This document shows, in pieces, positions 41,904-49,330 of a DNA stretch of 64,000 bases. The notes below the pieces were generated by a model that worked only from the letters and a program-made list of their open reading frames with translations, searched no databases and had not been told where the DNA came from. Positions within the stretch are counted from its first letter, which is position 1, and every line of letters begins with the position of its first letter. The stretch lies in contig NZ_FNFH01000007.1 of the NCBI RefSeq assembly GCF_900100355.1, positions 100,925 through 164,924 on the forward strand, given 5' to 3'. Made by a program: the position numbers and the translations under genes. The stretch comes from Microbulbifer yueqingensis (lineage in GTDB: Bacteria > Pseudomonadota > Gammaproteobacteria > Pseudomonadales > Cellvibrionaceae).

Positions 41904-42680
41904 ATGTCCACGAACCTTTTTGACCTGAGCGGGAAAATCGCGCTGGTGACCGGTGCCAGCCGCGGCATCGGCGAGTCGATTGCAAAATTGCTGGCGGAGC
42001 AGGGTGCCCATGTACTGGTTTCCAGCCGCAAGCTGGAGGGCTGCAAGGCGGTTGCAGATGCCATCGTCGATGCTGGCGGCAAGGCTGAGGCAATGCCGTG
42101 TCATATTGGCAATATGGAGGATATCGAGCGGGTGTTCGGCGAGATCCGGGATAAATTTGGGCGACTGGACATACTCGTCAACAATGCCGCCACCAATCCT
42201 TATTTCGGCCATATTCTCGATACCGACCTGGGTGCGTTCCAGAAGACCGTGGATGTAAACATTCGCGGGTACTTCTTCATGTCGGTGGAGGCAGGCAAGA
42301 TGATGCGGGAGCAGGGTGGCGGCGTCATCGTAAATACCGCCTCGATCAATGCGCTGCAACCCGGTGTGGGCCAGGGCATTTACTCCATTACCAAGGCTGC
42401 AGTGGTAAACATGACCAAAGCCTTTGCCAAGGAGTGTGCCCAGTTCAATATCCGGGTGAATGCCCTGTTGCCGGGGCTGACCAAAACCAAGTTCGCCGGT
42501 GCCCTCTTTTCCCATGAGGATATCTACAAGACGGCCATCGGGCATATCCCCATGCATCGCCACGCCGAACCCGAGGAGATGGCCGGAACCGTGCTTTACC
42601 TGGTATCGGATGCCTCCAGCTACACTACTGGCGAGTGCGTGGTGGTCGACGGCGGCATGACATCCTGTGGGGGTATCTGA
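41904..42680 (+). CDS. Short-chain dehydrogenase/reductase (SDR)
   Basis: 258-residue classical SDR: the cofactor motif TGASRGIG near residue 16, NNAA near 90, catalytic Ser in NTASIN and YSITK near 155, and GLTKTKF after it. The ATG at 41904 follows AGAGAGG. It probably oxidises a 3-hydroxyacyl-CoA or an alcohol, but the substrate is unclear. The end overlaps the upstream region of the next SDR gene. Confidence 0.9.
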   Translation: MSTNLFDLSGKIALVTGASRGIGESIAKLLAEQGAHVLVSSRKLEGCKAVADAIVDAGGKAEAMPCHIGNMEDIERVFGEIRDKFGRLDILVNNAATNPYFGHILDTDLGAFQKTVDVNIRGYFFMSVEAGKMMREQGGGVIVNTASINALQPGVGQGIYSITKAAVVNMTKAFAKECAQFNIRVNALLPGLTKTKFAGALFSHEDIYKTAIGHIPMHRHAEPEEMAGTVLYLVSDASSYTTGECVVVDGGMTSCGGI

Positions 42681-42681
42681 A

Positions 42682-43467
42682 ATGGCCAGGGACCCGATAC
42701 TCAATTTCGATGGGCAGGTGGCGCTGATAACCGGTGCTGCCAGTGGCTTTGGCTCGCTGCTGGCACGGGAGCTGGGAATCCGGGGCGCCAGGCTGGTTCT
42801 GGGGGATATCAATGAACCACAATTGATGGCCCTGGCCGACGAGCTGGGGAATGCGGGAATTGATGTCCGGGCAGCGTGCTGTGATGTTTCGCTGGAGAGC
42901 GATTGCGCAGAACTGGCGGCAAGCGCTGAGCGAGAATTCGGCCAGCTGGATATCGCGGTCAATAATGCCGGTATTGCACCACCGATGATGTCGGTCGAGC
43001 ATACTCCCGAAGAGGAGATGGATCGCCAGTACAGCGTCAACCAGAAGGGGGTCTTTTTCGGCATGAAGCACCAGCTGCCCCTGATGAAAAAGCGCCAGTC
43101 GGGTATCGTGCTCAATGTCTCCTCGATGGCGGGCCTCGGGGGTGCACCCAAGGTCTCCTCCTATGCTGCCGCCAAGCATGCTGTTATCGGCCTGACGAAG
43201 ACCGCCGCGATCGAAAACGCCAAGCACGGTATCCGTGTCAATGCCATTTGCCCCTTCTTCACCCTCACGCCCATGGTCACGGGAATCGAGACCCCCGAGG
43301 GGATCAGTGCAAGTGACTTCCAGGCATTCCTGGCGGCGGGCTGCCCCATGAAGCGCCTTGCGGAGCCGGAAGAAGTCGTGAGCGCCATGCTTATGCTGCT
43401 TTCACCAAAACTGACCTATGTCACCGGCCAGGCCCTGGCGGTGGATGGTGGTGTATCGGCGTTCTGA
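42682..43467 (+). CDS. Short-chain dehydrogenase/reductase (SDR), second copy
   Basis: 261-residue classical SDR: TGAASGFGS near residue 17, NNAGIA, catalytic Ser in VSSMAG and YAAAK, and a normal C-terminus (GQALAVDGGVSAF). The ATG at 42682 begins two bases after the preceding stop, with GGGGG upstream; a GTG at 42667 inside the previous gene is an alternative. It shares the family with its neighbour but is clearly diverged. Likely substrate: hydroxyacyl-CoA or another alcohol. Confidence 0.9.
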   Translation: MARDPILNFDGQVALITGAASGFGSLLARELGIRGARLVLGDINEPQLMALADELGNAGIDVRAACCDVSLESDCAELAASAEREFGQLDIAVNNAGIAPPMMSVEHTPEEEMDRQYSVNQKGVFFGMKHQLPLMKKRQSGIVLNVSSMAGLGGAPKVSSYAAAKHAVIGLTKTAAIENAKHGIRVNAICPFFTLTPMVTGIETPEGISASDFQAFLAAGCPMKRLAEPEEVVSAMLMLLSPKLTYVTGQALAVDGGVSAF

Positions 43468-43524
43468 CACTCACCTCGCCGGCCGCGAAGGGAAAGCCCT
43501 GAAAGGAAAACAGAGGAGGCAGGC

Positions 43525-43983
43525 ATGCGCAGCCAAATAGCTCCCGGTGAACTGGATGATTACATCGGGTACATCGCGGGCCCTACTGACTGGCTTACCA
43601 TCGACCAGGGGCGTATCGATGCGTTTGCCGATTGCACCCTGGATCGGCAGTTTATTCACGTAGACCCGGAGACTGCCCGCCAGACGCCCTTCGGCAGCAC
43701 CATTGCTCACGGCTTCCTGACGCTGTCACTGCTTTCGCACTTCGCCGAGCAGCTGCCGATCACCATCGCCGGTATACGGATGGCAGTCAATTACGGGTTG
43801 AACAGGGTGCGCTTTATCAACCCGGTCAGGGTGAACAGCAGGGTCAGGGCTCATGCAAAAGTCCTGGAGATTAAGGAGAAAGAGCCGGGGCAATTCCAGG
43901 TCACGCTGGAGATGACCATGGAAGTGGAGGGAGAGGAAAAGCCGGCGCTGGTTGCCGAGTGGCTGGTCCTGCAATTTTCCTGA
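43525..43983 (+). CDS. MaoC-like (R)-specific enoyl-CoA hydratase
   Basis: 152-residue hot-dog-fold protein. The catalytic motif DRQFIHVDPETARQTPFGST followed by IAHGFLTLSLLS is the hydratase motif of MaoC/PhaJ proteins that hydrate trans-2-enoyl-CoA. It follows the SDR genes in an acyl-CoA cluster, consistent with chain modification during beta-oxidation. Confidence 0.9.
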   Translation: MRSQIAPGELDDYIGYIAGPTDWLTIDQGRIDAFADCTLDRQFIHVDPETARQTPFGSTIAHGFLTLSLLSHFAEQLPITIAGIRMAVNYGLNRVRFINPVRVNSRVRAHAKVLEIKEKEPGQFQVTLEMTMEVEGEEKPALVAEWLVLQFS

Positions 43984-44178
43984 TGGCCAGGTTACCTGGC
44001 GCAGTCACTGGCGACCCCATGATCGGTTTTCGTCGTGTCTCTACCAGTAAGGTCCTCTCTCGCTTCGGGCAGCGCCCGTTGGAATGGTCAGTGGGACCGG
44101 TTAGCCGGGACGAGTCGGGATGAGAACCGGCGCAATACCTGAATGTCAAAGTAAATATAGGGCGGAGAGACTGATAGC

Positions 44179-45156
44179 ATGCGAGCGTTGATTTGCCGGG
44201 AATATGGCCCCGTTGAGTCCCTGGTCATAGAAGACCACGAGCCCCCGGCGCTGCGGGACAATGAAGTGATGGTGGACGTGCGGGCGGCAGGAATCAACTT
44301 TCCCGACGTGCTGGTGATTGCCGGTAAATACCAGGTAAAGCCGCCACTGCCGTTTATTCCCGGTGGTGAGTGTGCGGGGGTGGTCAGCGCGGTGGGCAGT
44401 GAAGTTTCACGATTCGCCGTAGGTGACAAGGTAATTGCCATGCCCGGTATGTCAGCATTCGCCGAGCAGGTGAGTGTCAGCCAGGATCTCCTGGTGCCCA
44501 TGCCTGACAACCTCAGTTTCGAACAGGCGGCCGGGTTCTGTATCACCTATGCGACTTCCTACTACGCACTGAAGCAGCGGGCTGCGCTTTCGGCGGGGGA
44601 GACCCTGGTGGTGCTCGGCGCGGCGGGCGGTGTCGGGGTGACCGCCATCCAACTGGGCAAGGCACTTGGAGCCCGTGTGATCGCCTGTGCCTCCAGTCGT
44701 GAGAAGCTGGACTTCTGCCGGGAGGCTGGTGCCGACGAGGTTATCGATTACAGTCACGAAAATCTCAAGGAGCGGATCAAGGAGTTGACCGGGGGGAAGG
44801 GGGCGGACGTCATCCTGGATCCGGTCGGTGGCGACTATACAGAGCAGGCATACCGCTCCATAGCCTGGAGCGGCCGGTACCTGGTAATCGGGTTCGCTTC
44901 AGGGGATATCCCGCACCTGCCACTCAACCTGCCACTCCTCAAGGCAGGGGACATCATGGGCATTTTCTGGGGCAGCTGGGCCCAGCGCGACCCGGAAGCA
45001 AACCTGCAGAATTTTGCTGACCTGCTGCGCATGGTGGCAGAGGGGCGCCTCAACCCCATGGCGACAGAGATCTACCGGCTGGATGAGTTCCGCGATGCCT
45101 TTGCGGCGATTACCGAGCGCCGCGCCCGGGGCAAGGTAATACTGACCATTTCCTGA
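44179..45156 (+). CDS. NADPH:quinone oxidoreductase-like MDR
   Basis: 325-residue medium-chain dehydrogenase without the structural zinc Cys cluster, of the quinone oxidoreductase type. The N-terminal GroES-like domain (PGGECAGVVSAVG) is followed by a Rossmann motif VLGAAGGVGVTAIQLGKALG near residue 150. It closes the run of acyl-CoA genes after a gap of 195 bases in which I see no feature. It may reduce an enoyl intermediate, but quinone or aldehyde reduction is also possible. Confidence 0.88.
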   Translation: MRALICREYGPVESLVIEDHEPPALRDNEVMVDVRAAGINFPDVLVIAGKYQVKPPLPFIPGGECAGVVSAVGSEVSRFAVGDKVIAMPGMSAFAEQVSVSQDLLVPMPDNLSFEQAAGFCITYATSYYALKQRAALSAGETLVVLGAAGGVGVTAIQLGKALGARVIACASSREKLDFCREAGADEVIDYSHENLKERIKELTGGKGADVILDPVGGDYTEQAYRSIAWSGRYLVIGFASGDIPHLPLNLPLLKAGDIMGIFWGSWAQRDPEANLQNFADLLRMVAEGRLNPMATEIYRLDEFRDAFAAITERRARGKVILTIS

Positions 45157-45183
45157 CTCGCTGTGTGGCAGGGGCGCGCCCGC

Positions 45184-45630
45184 TCAGGGTTGCGGCAGCA
45201 ACCGGCAATGGGCGCGCGCCTCTTTAGCCAGATCGCGTGGGAGCGACTTTTCGGCGTGGCCGCGTTGCTCCTTCCGCCACTGCTCGCAGAGGCTGACATA
45301 ATTGCCTGACCGAATCTCACTGCGAAGCCGCACCCAGGGATCCCTGGTCACCGTAATTGGCTTTTCCCGTTTCAGTTGCCAGTCGTTCAGCGGGTCGTGC
45401 CGTGCATCCGCGGCCCCGCCCGGTGTGAGGGCACCCAGGTACTGGGCAGGATGGATCAGCAGGACGAGCACCGCGATGGCCGCGAAGCTGCCGGCCGTGC
45501 CGGATACGATGCGGCTGTGGCCGGGCGGTGGCCTGAACGTCCGGGCCTGCTGCAGGATTCTCTCATCCAGTGCTTCCGGCGATACCATGATGCTGGCTGC
45601 CTGCCGATAATTCTCTTCCCAGGTGCTCAT
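45184..45630 (-). CDS. Probable anti-sigma or membrane-anchored partner of the sigma factor
   Basis: 148-residue protein with a short N-terminal part, one hydrophobic segment (about residues 48-66, TAGSFAAIAVLVLLIHPAQY) and a charged C-terminal domain with two Cys. The start overlaps the sigma gene stop (ATGA), with AGGAGGTAAC before it, so the pair is translationally coupled. Topology and position match an anti-sigma factor, but no zinc-binding HxxxCxxC motif is seen, and the identification rests on context. Confidence 0.6.
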   Translation of the reverse strand: MSTWEENYRQAASIMVSPEALDERILQQARTFRPPPGHSRIVSGTAGSFAAIAVLVLLIHPAQYLGALTPGGAADARHDPLNDWQLKREKPITVTRDPWVRLRSEIRSGNYVSLCEQWRKEQRGHAEKSLPRDLAKEARAHCRLLPQP

Positions 45631-46163
45631 GCAGTTACCTCCTCGACACGCCATGGCTGGCGCCGCGGCCCATACAATAATTCCCGAAGCTGTTCCTTGC
45701 CCGCAATGTACTGTTCACGGCAGGCTTTCAGGGAAAGGCACTCGATATCCGCAACGGTTGCAAGCGGAAGCTGGCATTCCATATGCAACAGGAGAATATT
45801 GCGCTGCCGCCGGGACAGTTTTTGTATCGCGCCCAGCAGGGGACCGGGGGCTTCCTCCCGGGTTGCCGGCTCGCCGTGCTGCTCCCCGTCGAAAGCGGCG
45901 TGCTGGCGGAGCATTTTGTCGAGCTTGATGAAGAGCCAGCTACGGAACACGCGGCCGTTTAGAACCGGGGGGTGCTCGAGGACACTGAACCAGAGTTCCT
46001 CCAGGATCGGGTTCGCGTGGGTATGATTCATCTGCGCGCAATATCGGTAGAGGCAATCCTTGTAGCGCCCGTACAGGAGCCGGAATGCCTTGATATTGCG
46101 GGTGGAATGATAGAAATCCAGTAGCGCCTCGTCGTCAAGGTGCTGAAAATCCTTCCTGGACAA
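45627..46163 (-). CDS. ECF-like sigma factor
   Basis: 178-residue sigma-70 family protein. Region 2 is NIKAFRLLYGRYKDCLYRYC followed by FRSWLFIKLDKMLRQ; region 4 is LSRRQRNILLLHMECQLPLA with a helix-turn-helix. Both regions depart from the usual pattern, so target promoters are uncertain. The TTG at 46163 was chosen because GGAGG lies nine bases upstream; the frame is open back to 46436, overlapping the preceding gene. The stop overlaps the anti-sigma start. Confidence 0.7.
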   Translation of the reverse strand: MSRKDFQHLDDEALLDFYHSTRNIKAFRLLYGRYKDCLYRYCAQMNHTHANPILEELWFSVLEHPPVLNGRVFRSWLFIKLDKMLRQHAAFDGEQHGEPATREEAPGPLLGAIQKLSRRQRNILLLHMECQLPLATVADIECLSLKACREQYIAGKEQLRELLYGPRRQPWRVEEVTA

Positions 46164-46251
46164 GTTATCGCGCCTCCGTGCGCTTCTCAAAACCTGCTCG
46201 AAATACTGTTGTGCGAGCAGTGCCGGCCGCTTTGATCCGGGCCGACCGCCT

Positions 46252-46548
46252 TCAACTGCGCTCGTCGTCTCCTCGCGATGATTTCTTTGCGAAAGAACGC
46301 CGACCTTTATGGCTTTTATCCCCGTCGGTGCCGCTGCGGGGTAATTCACTGGACTGGGTTTTCCTGCGACTGCCGAGGTAGAGCGCGGCAAGCCCCAGTA
46401 AAAGTTCATCCACGAAAGGCAGGAGATCTGGAACAAAGAGGTCCACGAGGAAAATAGCGCAAATCCACTTGAACAGCTGTGGGTGTTTCAGGCCGCGTGC
46501 ATGGTTGAGGAACCAGCCGACGAGGGCACTCGGGAGCACTTTTTTCAT
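46252..46548 (-). CDS. Small DUF6116-like membrane protein
   Basis: 98-residue protein with two or so hydrophobic segments (LFKWICAIFLVDLFVPDLLP, LLLGLAALYLG) and a basic, Ser/Arg/Lys-rich C-terminus. The LPFVDELLLGL stretch recalls DUF6116 proteins; the assignment is from memory of that family. It is upstream of the sigma gene on the same strand, but a functional link is not shown. Confidence 0.65.
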   Translation of the reverse strand: MKKVLPSALVGWFLNHARGLKHPQLFKWICAIFLVDLFVPDLLPFVDELLLGLAALYLGSRRKTQSSELPRSGTDGDKSHKGRRSFAKKSSRGDDERS

Positions 46549-46670
46549 GGGGCGTTCCCGCCTCCTGTCTCCGGAGAGTATAGATCGGTAGCCGAAAAGC
46601 TATGGTTTGGTGGAGCCGGCCAACGCCATATTTATTGACTGGTACGTACCTATCAGTTCAGGCGCTGAAA

Positions 46671-47759
46671 TCAGTGATTCTGTGCCAGGCGGCCTGAATA
46701 CCTGAGGGGCAGCGGCAGCTGCTCGGGCCCCAGCTCGGCGCGCAAGTCCCTCAACTTGACCCCGATACCCAGCAACCGGATGGGCTCCGCCCGCTTGTCC
46801 CAGCATTGCTGTAGCAGGTGGCGGAACTCGGAGATGCGGGCACTCTGGCTGGTGCGTTCCTGGGTCATGGTGGAGAAATCGCTGAACTTGACCTTGATCG
46901 ACGCGCCGCTGATTTCGTAGCGTTCGTCCAGTTTCTCGAGGCGCTCCAGCAGGCGCATATAGAGTTCGGTGAGCTGTTGCAGCCATTCCTCCAGGCTCGG
47001 CAGGTCTTCGCTGAAGGTCCGCTCGACGCTGGCGCTTTTCCGGGAACCGTCCCCACTGACGGGCCTCTCATCGATTCCCCGGCACAGGTCGAAGAGGCGG
47101 CTGCCAAACTTGCCGAACAGTTGGCTGAGTTCGATTTTCGTGAAATTGCGCAGGTCCGCGCAGGTATGGATGCCGCGGCGGTGCATTTTTTCCGCCGTGA
47201 CCCGCCCAACCCCATGGATCCTGGCTACAGGCAGCCGGAGGACGAACTCATCCACCTGGTCGGGGGTAATCACGGTGAGGCCGTTGGGTTTTTGCCAGTC
47301 GCTGGCGATTTTGGCCAGGAACTTGTTTGGCGCCACCCCGGCGGAAATGGTGATACCTAGTGAGGACTCGACCCGCTGGCGGATCTCCCGGGCAATCAGG
47401 GTGGCGCTGCCCTGGCAGTGGGCACTGTCAGTCACGTCCAGGTATGCCTCATCCAGAGACAGCGGTTCTATCTCATCGCTGTAGTCGCGGAAAATATCCC
47501 TGATCTGGCCGCTCACCTCCCGATATTTTTTCATATCGCCGGGTACTACAATGAGGTCAGGGCACAGCTTTTTGGCCTGCGAACTTGGCATGGCGGAGCG
47601 TACCCCGTAACTCCGGGCCTCGTAGTTGCATGTGGAAATCACCCCACGGCGATCGCTGGCGCCCCCGACGGCGATCGGCCTGCCGCGCAGGTTGGGGTCG
47701 TCGCGCATTTCGACTGAAGCATAGAAACAGTCACAATCGCAGTGGATGATCTTTCTCAT
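46671..47759 (-). CDS. dinB: DNA polymerase IV
   Basis: 362-residue Y-family translesion polymerase. The N-terminal IIHCDCDCFYASVEMRDDP contains the first metal-binding Asp, SLDEAYLDVT supplies the second and third acidic residues, and the little-finger domain follows. Length is normal. A LexA-type operator lies directly before the ATG, supporting SOS control. Confidence 0.96.
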   Translation of the reverse strand: MRKIIHCDCDCFYASVEMRDDPNLRGRPIAVGGASDRRGVISTCNYEARSYGVRSAMPSSQAKKLCPDLIVVPGDMKKYREVSGQIRDIFRDYSDEIEPLSLDEAYLDVTDSAHCQGSATLIAREIRQRVESSLGITISAGVAPNKFLAKIASDWQKPNGLTVITPDQVDEFVLRLPVARIHGVGRVTAEKMHRRGIHTCADLRNFTKIELSQLFGKFGSRLFDLCRGIDERPVSGDGSRKSASVERTFSEDLPSLEEWLQQLTELYMRLLERLEKLDERYEISGASIKVKFSDFSTMTQERTSQSARISEFRHLLQQCWDKRAEPIRLLGIGVKLRDLRAELGPEQLPLPLRYSGRLAQNH

Positions 47760-47778
47760 GCTGGGATTATATTCAGTG
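47759..47778 (-). promoter_or_regulatory. LexA box at dinB, overlapping a TATAAT
   Basis: The core CTG-N10-CAG (47761-47776) is within one base of the dinB start. Read on the minus strand, the box contains TATAAT, six bases from the ATG. LexA binding here would block a -10 element. The position is unusually close to the start codon. Confidence 0.65.
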
Positions 47779-47868
47779 GCCGGCCCGGGCGGGAAGAGCC
47801 GCCAGCTCTACCCCCCCAATCCAGGTGTATGGGATACGCAAGGGACAGAAGGATAAAGGAAGACGATT

Positions 47869-48393
47869 ATGAGCCGTATACCACTGGTGGAGATGCCCGA
47901 AGACGATGAGGTCGAGGCGGTATATGCCGAGATCGAGAGTGAACTGGGCTCCGTCCCCAATATGTTCCGGGTCTACGCACATCACCCCGAGCTGCTCAGG
48001 GTCAAATGGGAAAAGTTCAAGGTGCTGATGATCCACGGGTGCCTGTCGGTGCGCCTAACTGAAAGTATTGCCCTGGTGATCTCCACTGACAATCACAACG
48101 ATTACGGTATCGCACGTTATACCGAGCTCTTGCGCCAGAGAAATGTTAAACCGGAGGAAATCCTGAAAATCCGCCTGGACCCGGATCACGCACACCTGAG
48201 CACCAAGGAACACGCGCTGCTGGAATTGGCTCACCATGCCAATATCTCGCCCTTTGACCAGGGAGAGAAGTTTATCGATGCGGCGAGGCGGGAGGGCGCC
48301 TCCGATATGGAGATAATGGAAGCTCTCGGCATCATGGAGTATGTATCCGGAATGAACCGGATCACAGAGATTCTCGATGTACCTCGGGACTGA
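47869..48393 (+). CDS. Carboxymuconolactone decarboxylase-family protein lacking the CxxC pair
   Basis: 174-residue protein of the AhpD/CMD fold. The fold's signature helix is recognisable (LVISTDNHNDYGIARYTELL), but where peroxidase-type members have CxxC and a His, this protein has HNDYGIARY, so redox-active Cys residues are missing. Relatives are annotated peroxidase-related or alkylhydroperoxidase-like; here such activity is unlikely. It is a single gene, followed by a terminator. Confidence 0.75.
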   Translation: MSRIPLVEMPEDDEVEAVYAEIESELGSVPNMFRVYAHHPELLRVKWEKFKVLMIHGCLSVRLTESIALVISTDNHNDYGIARYTELLRQRNVKPEEILKIRLDPDHAHLSTKEHALLELAHHANISPFDQGEKFIDAARREGASDMEIMEALGIMEYVSGMNRITEILDVPRD

Positions 48394-48430
48394 TTGATGA
48401 AAAGTGGTGGGAAGCGTGAAAGCGAACGTG

Positions 48431-48456
48431 AAAAAGGCCGCGCAAGCGGCCTTTTT
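48431..48456. terminator. Bidirectional intrinsic terminator
   Basis: An 11-base-pair stem (AAAAAGGCCGC at 48431-48441 with its complement) around a GCAA loop, with five A before and five T after. It separates the CMD-family gene from the convergent DUF1328 gene. Confidence 0.92.
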
Positions 48457-48503
48457 CGTTCAGGCCCCGCCGCTCGAGCCGGGGTGGCCTGTTACTGGAG
48501 GCG

Positions 48504-48671
48504 CTATTTGGGAGGTCTTTTCCTTCCGAAGATCAGTGCCAGTACAAAGAGTATCAGGAAGATAAAGAACAGCACTTTCGCCGCGTCGGCAGCTACACCC
48601 GCCACACCGCCAAATCCGAAAAAGGCGGCGATGATGGCAATGACGAAGAAGATAATCGCCCATTTCAACAT
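48504..48671 (-). CDS. DUF1328 family small membrane protein
   Basis: 55-residue protein, found by reading the minus strand. It is nearly all hydrophobic ([20 protein letters not shown], then [16 protein letters not shown]) and ends GRKRPPK, typical of DUF1328/YtjA proteins with two membrane helices. AGAGGAGA sits about six bases before the ATG at 48671. Function is unknown; such proteins are often stress-induced. Confidence 0.9.
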   Translation of the reverse strand: MLKWAIIFFVIAIIAAFFGFGGVAGVAADAAKVLFFIFLILFVLALIFGRKRPPK

Positions 48672-48883
48672 AATCGATCTCCTCTGATGGAGGGAGAGAA
48701 AAGCGCTATGGTGCTGGCCGGTACTTTGTCGGTACAGGATGCTACCGGACAGGCCTCAGGGAATAGTTATAGGTTTAATTGGGCGCGCTCACCAGAATTT
48801 TTGTCCCGGTAGCGAGGCTGGAAATGAAAACGGGCCGCTCAGGCGACCCGTTTAGGTGGAATGCTGGTCGTGGTGGGGCCGGC

Positions 48884-49207
48884 TCAGCGCTCCAGGAGTT
48901 CCAGCTTGCCTTTCTTCCCGTCCCATTCCTCGGCGTCGGGGAGTGGGTCTTTCTTCTCAGTAATATTTGGCCAGACTTCCGCCAGCTCGGCGTTCAGCTC
49001 GATGAACTCCTGCTGGTCGTCCGGCACCTCGTCTTCGGAGAAGATGGCGTTGGCCGGGCACTCCGGCTCGCACAGGGCACAGTCGATGCATTCGTCCGGG
49101 TGAATCACCAGGAAGTTGGGGCCCTCATAGAAGCAGTCCACCGGGCAGACTTCCACACAGTCGGTGTATTTGCACTTGATGCAGTTTTCCCCAATTACGA
49201 ATGTCAT
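48884..49207 (-). CDS. fdxA: 7Fe ferredoxin FdxA
   Basis: 107-residue ferredoxin with 3Fe-4S and 4Fe-4S clusters. The Cys patterns [20 protein letters not shown] and [17 protein letters not shown] are complete, and length is normal. It transfers electrons in the cytoplasm; partners are unknown. The gene lies close to mutS, as is common in related genomes. Confidence 0.95.
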   Translation of the reverse strand: MTFVIGENCIKCKYTDCVEVCPVDCFYEGPNFLVIHPDECIDCALCEPECPANAIFSEDEVPDDQQEFIELNAELAEVWPNITEKKDPLPDAEEWDGKKGKLELLER

Positions 49208-49330
49208 GCTTTTCCCTCGATCATGCGCCAGGATCCCGGGGCGCCGGCCCCGGTGGAATTTTGTGAGTTGCGGATTTTAGCAACAACTGGCGCGAATTGT
49301 AGTGGCTTTTCAGTCAAATTGGTTGGGTGC

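Noticed and set aside
48394..48687. 97-codon plus-strand frame after the CMD-family gene
   Set aside because: It spans a terminator hairpin, and the real gene here is the small minus-strand DUF1328 frame.
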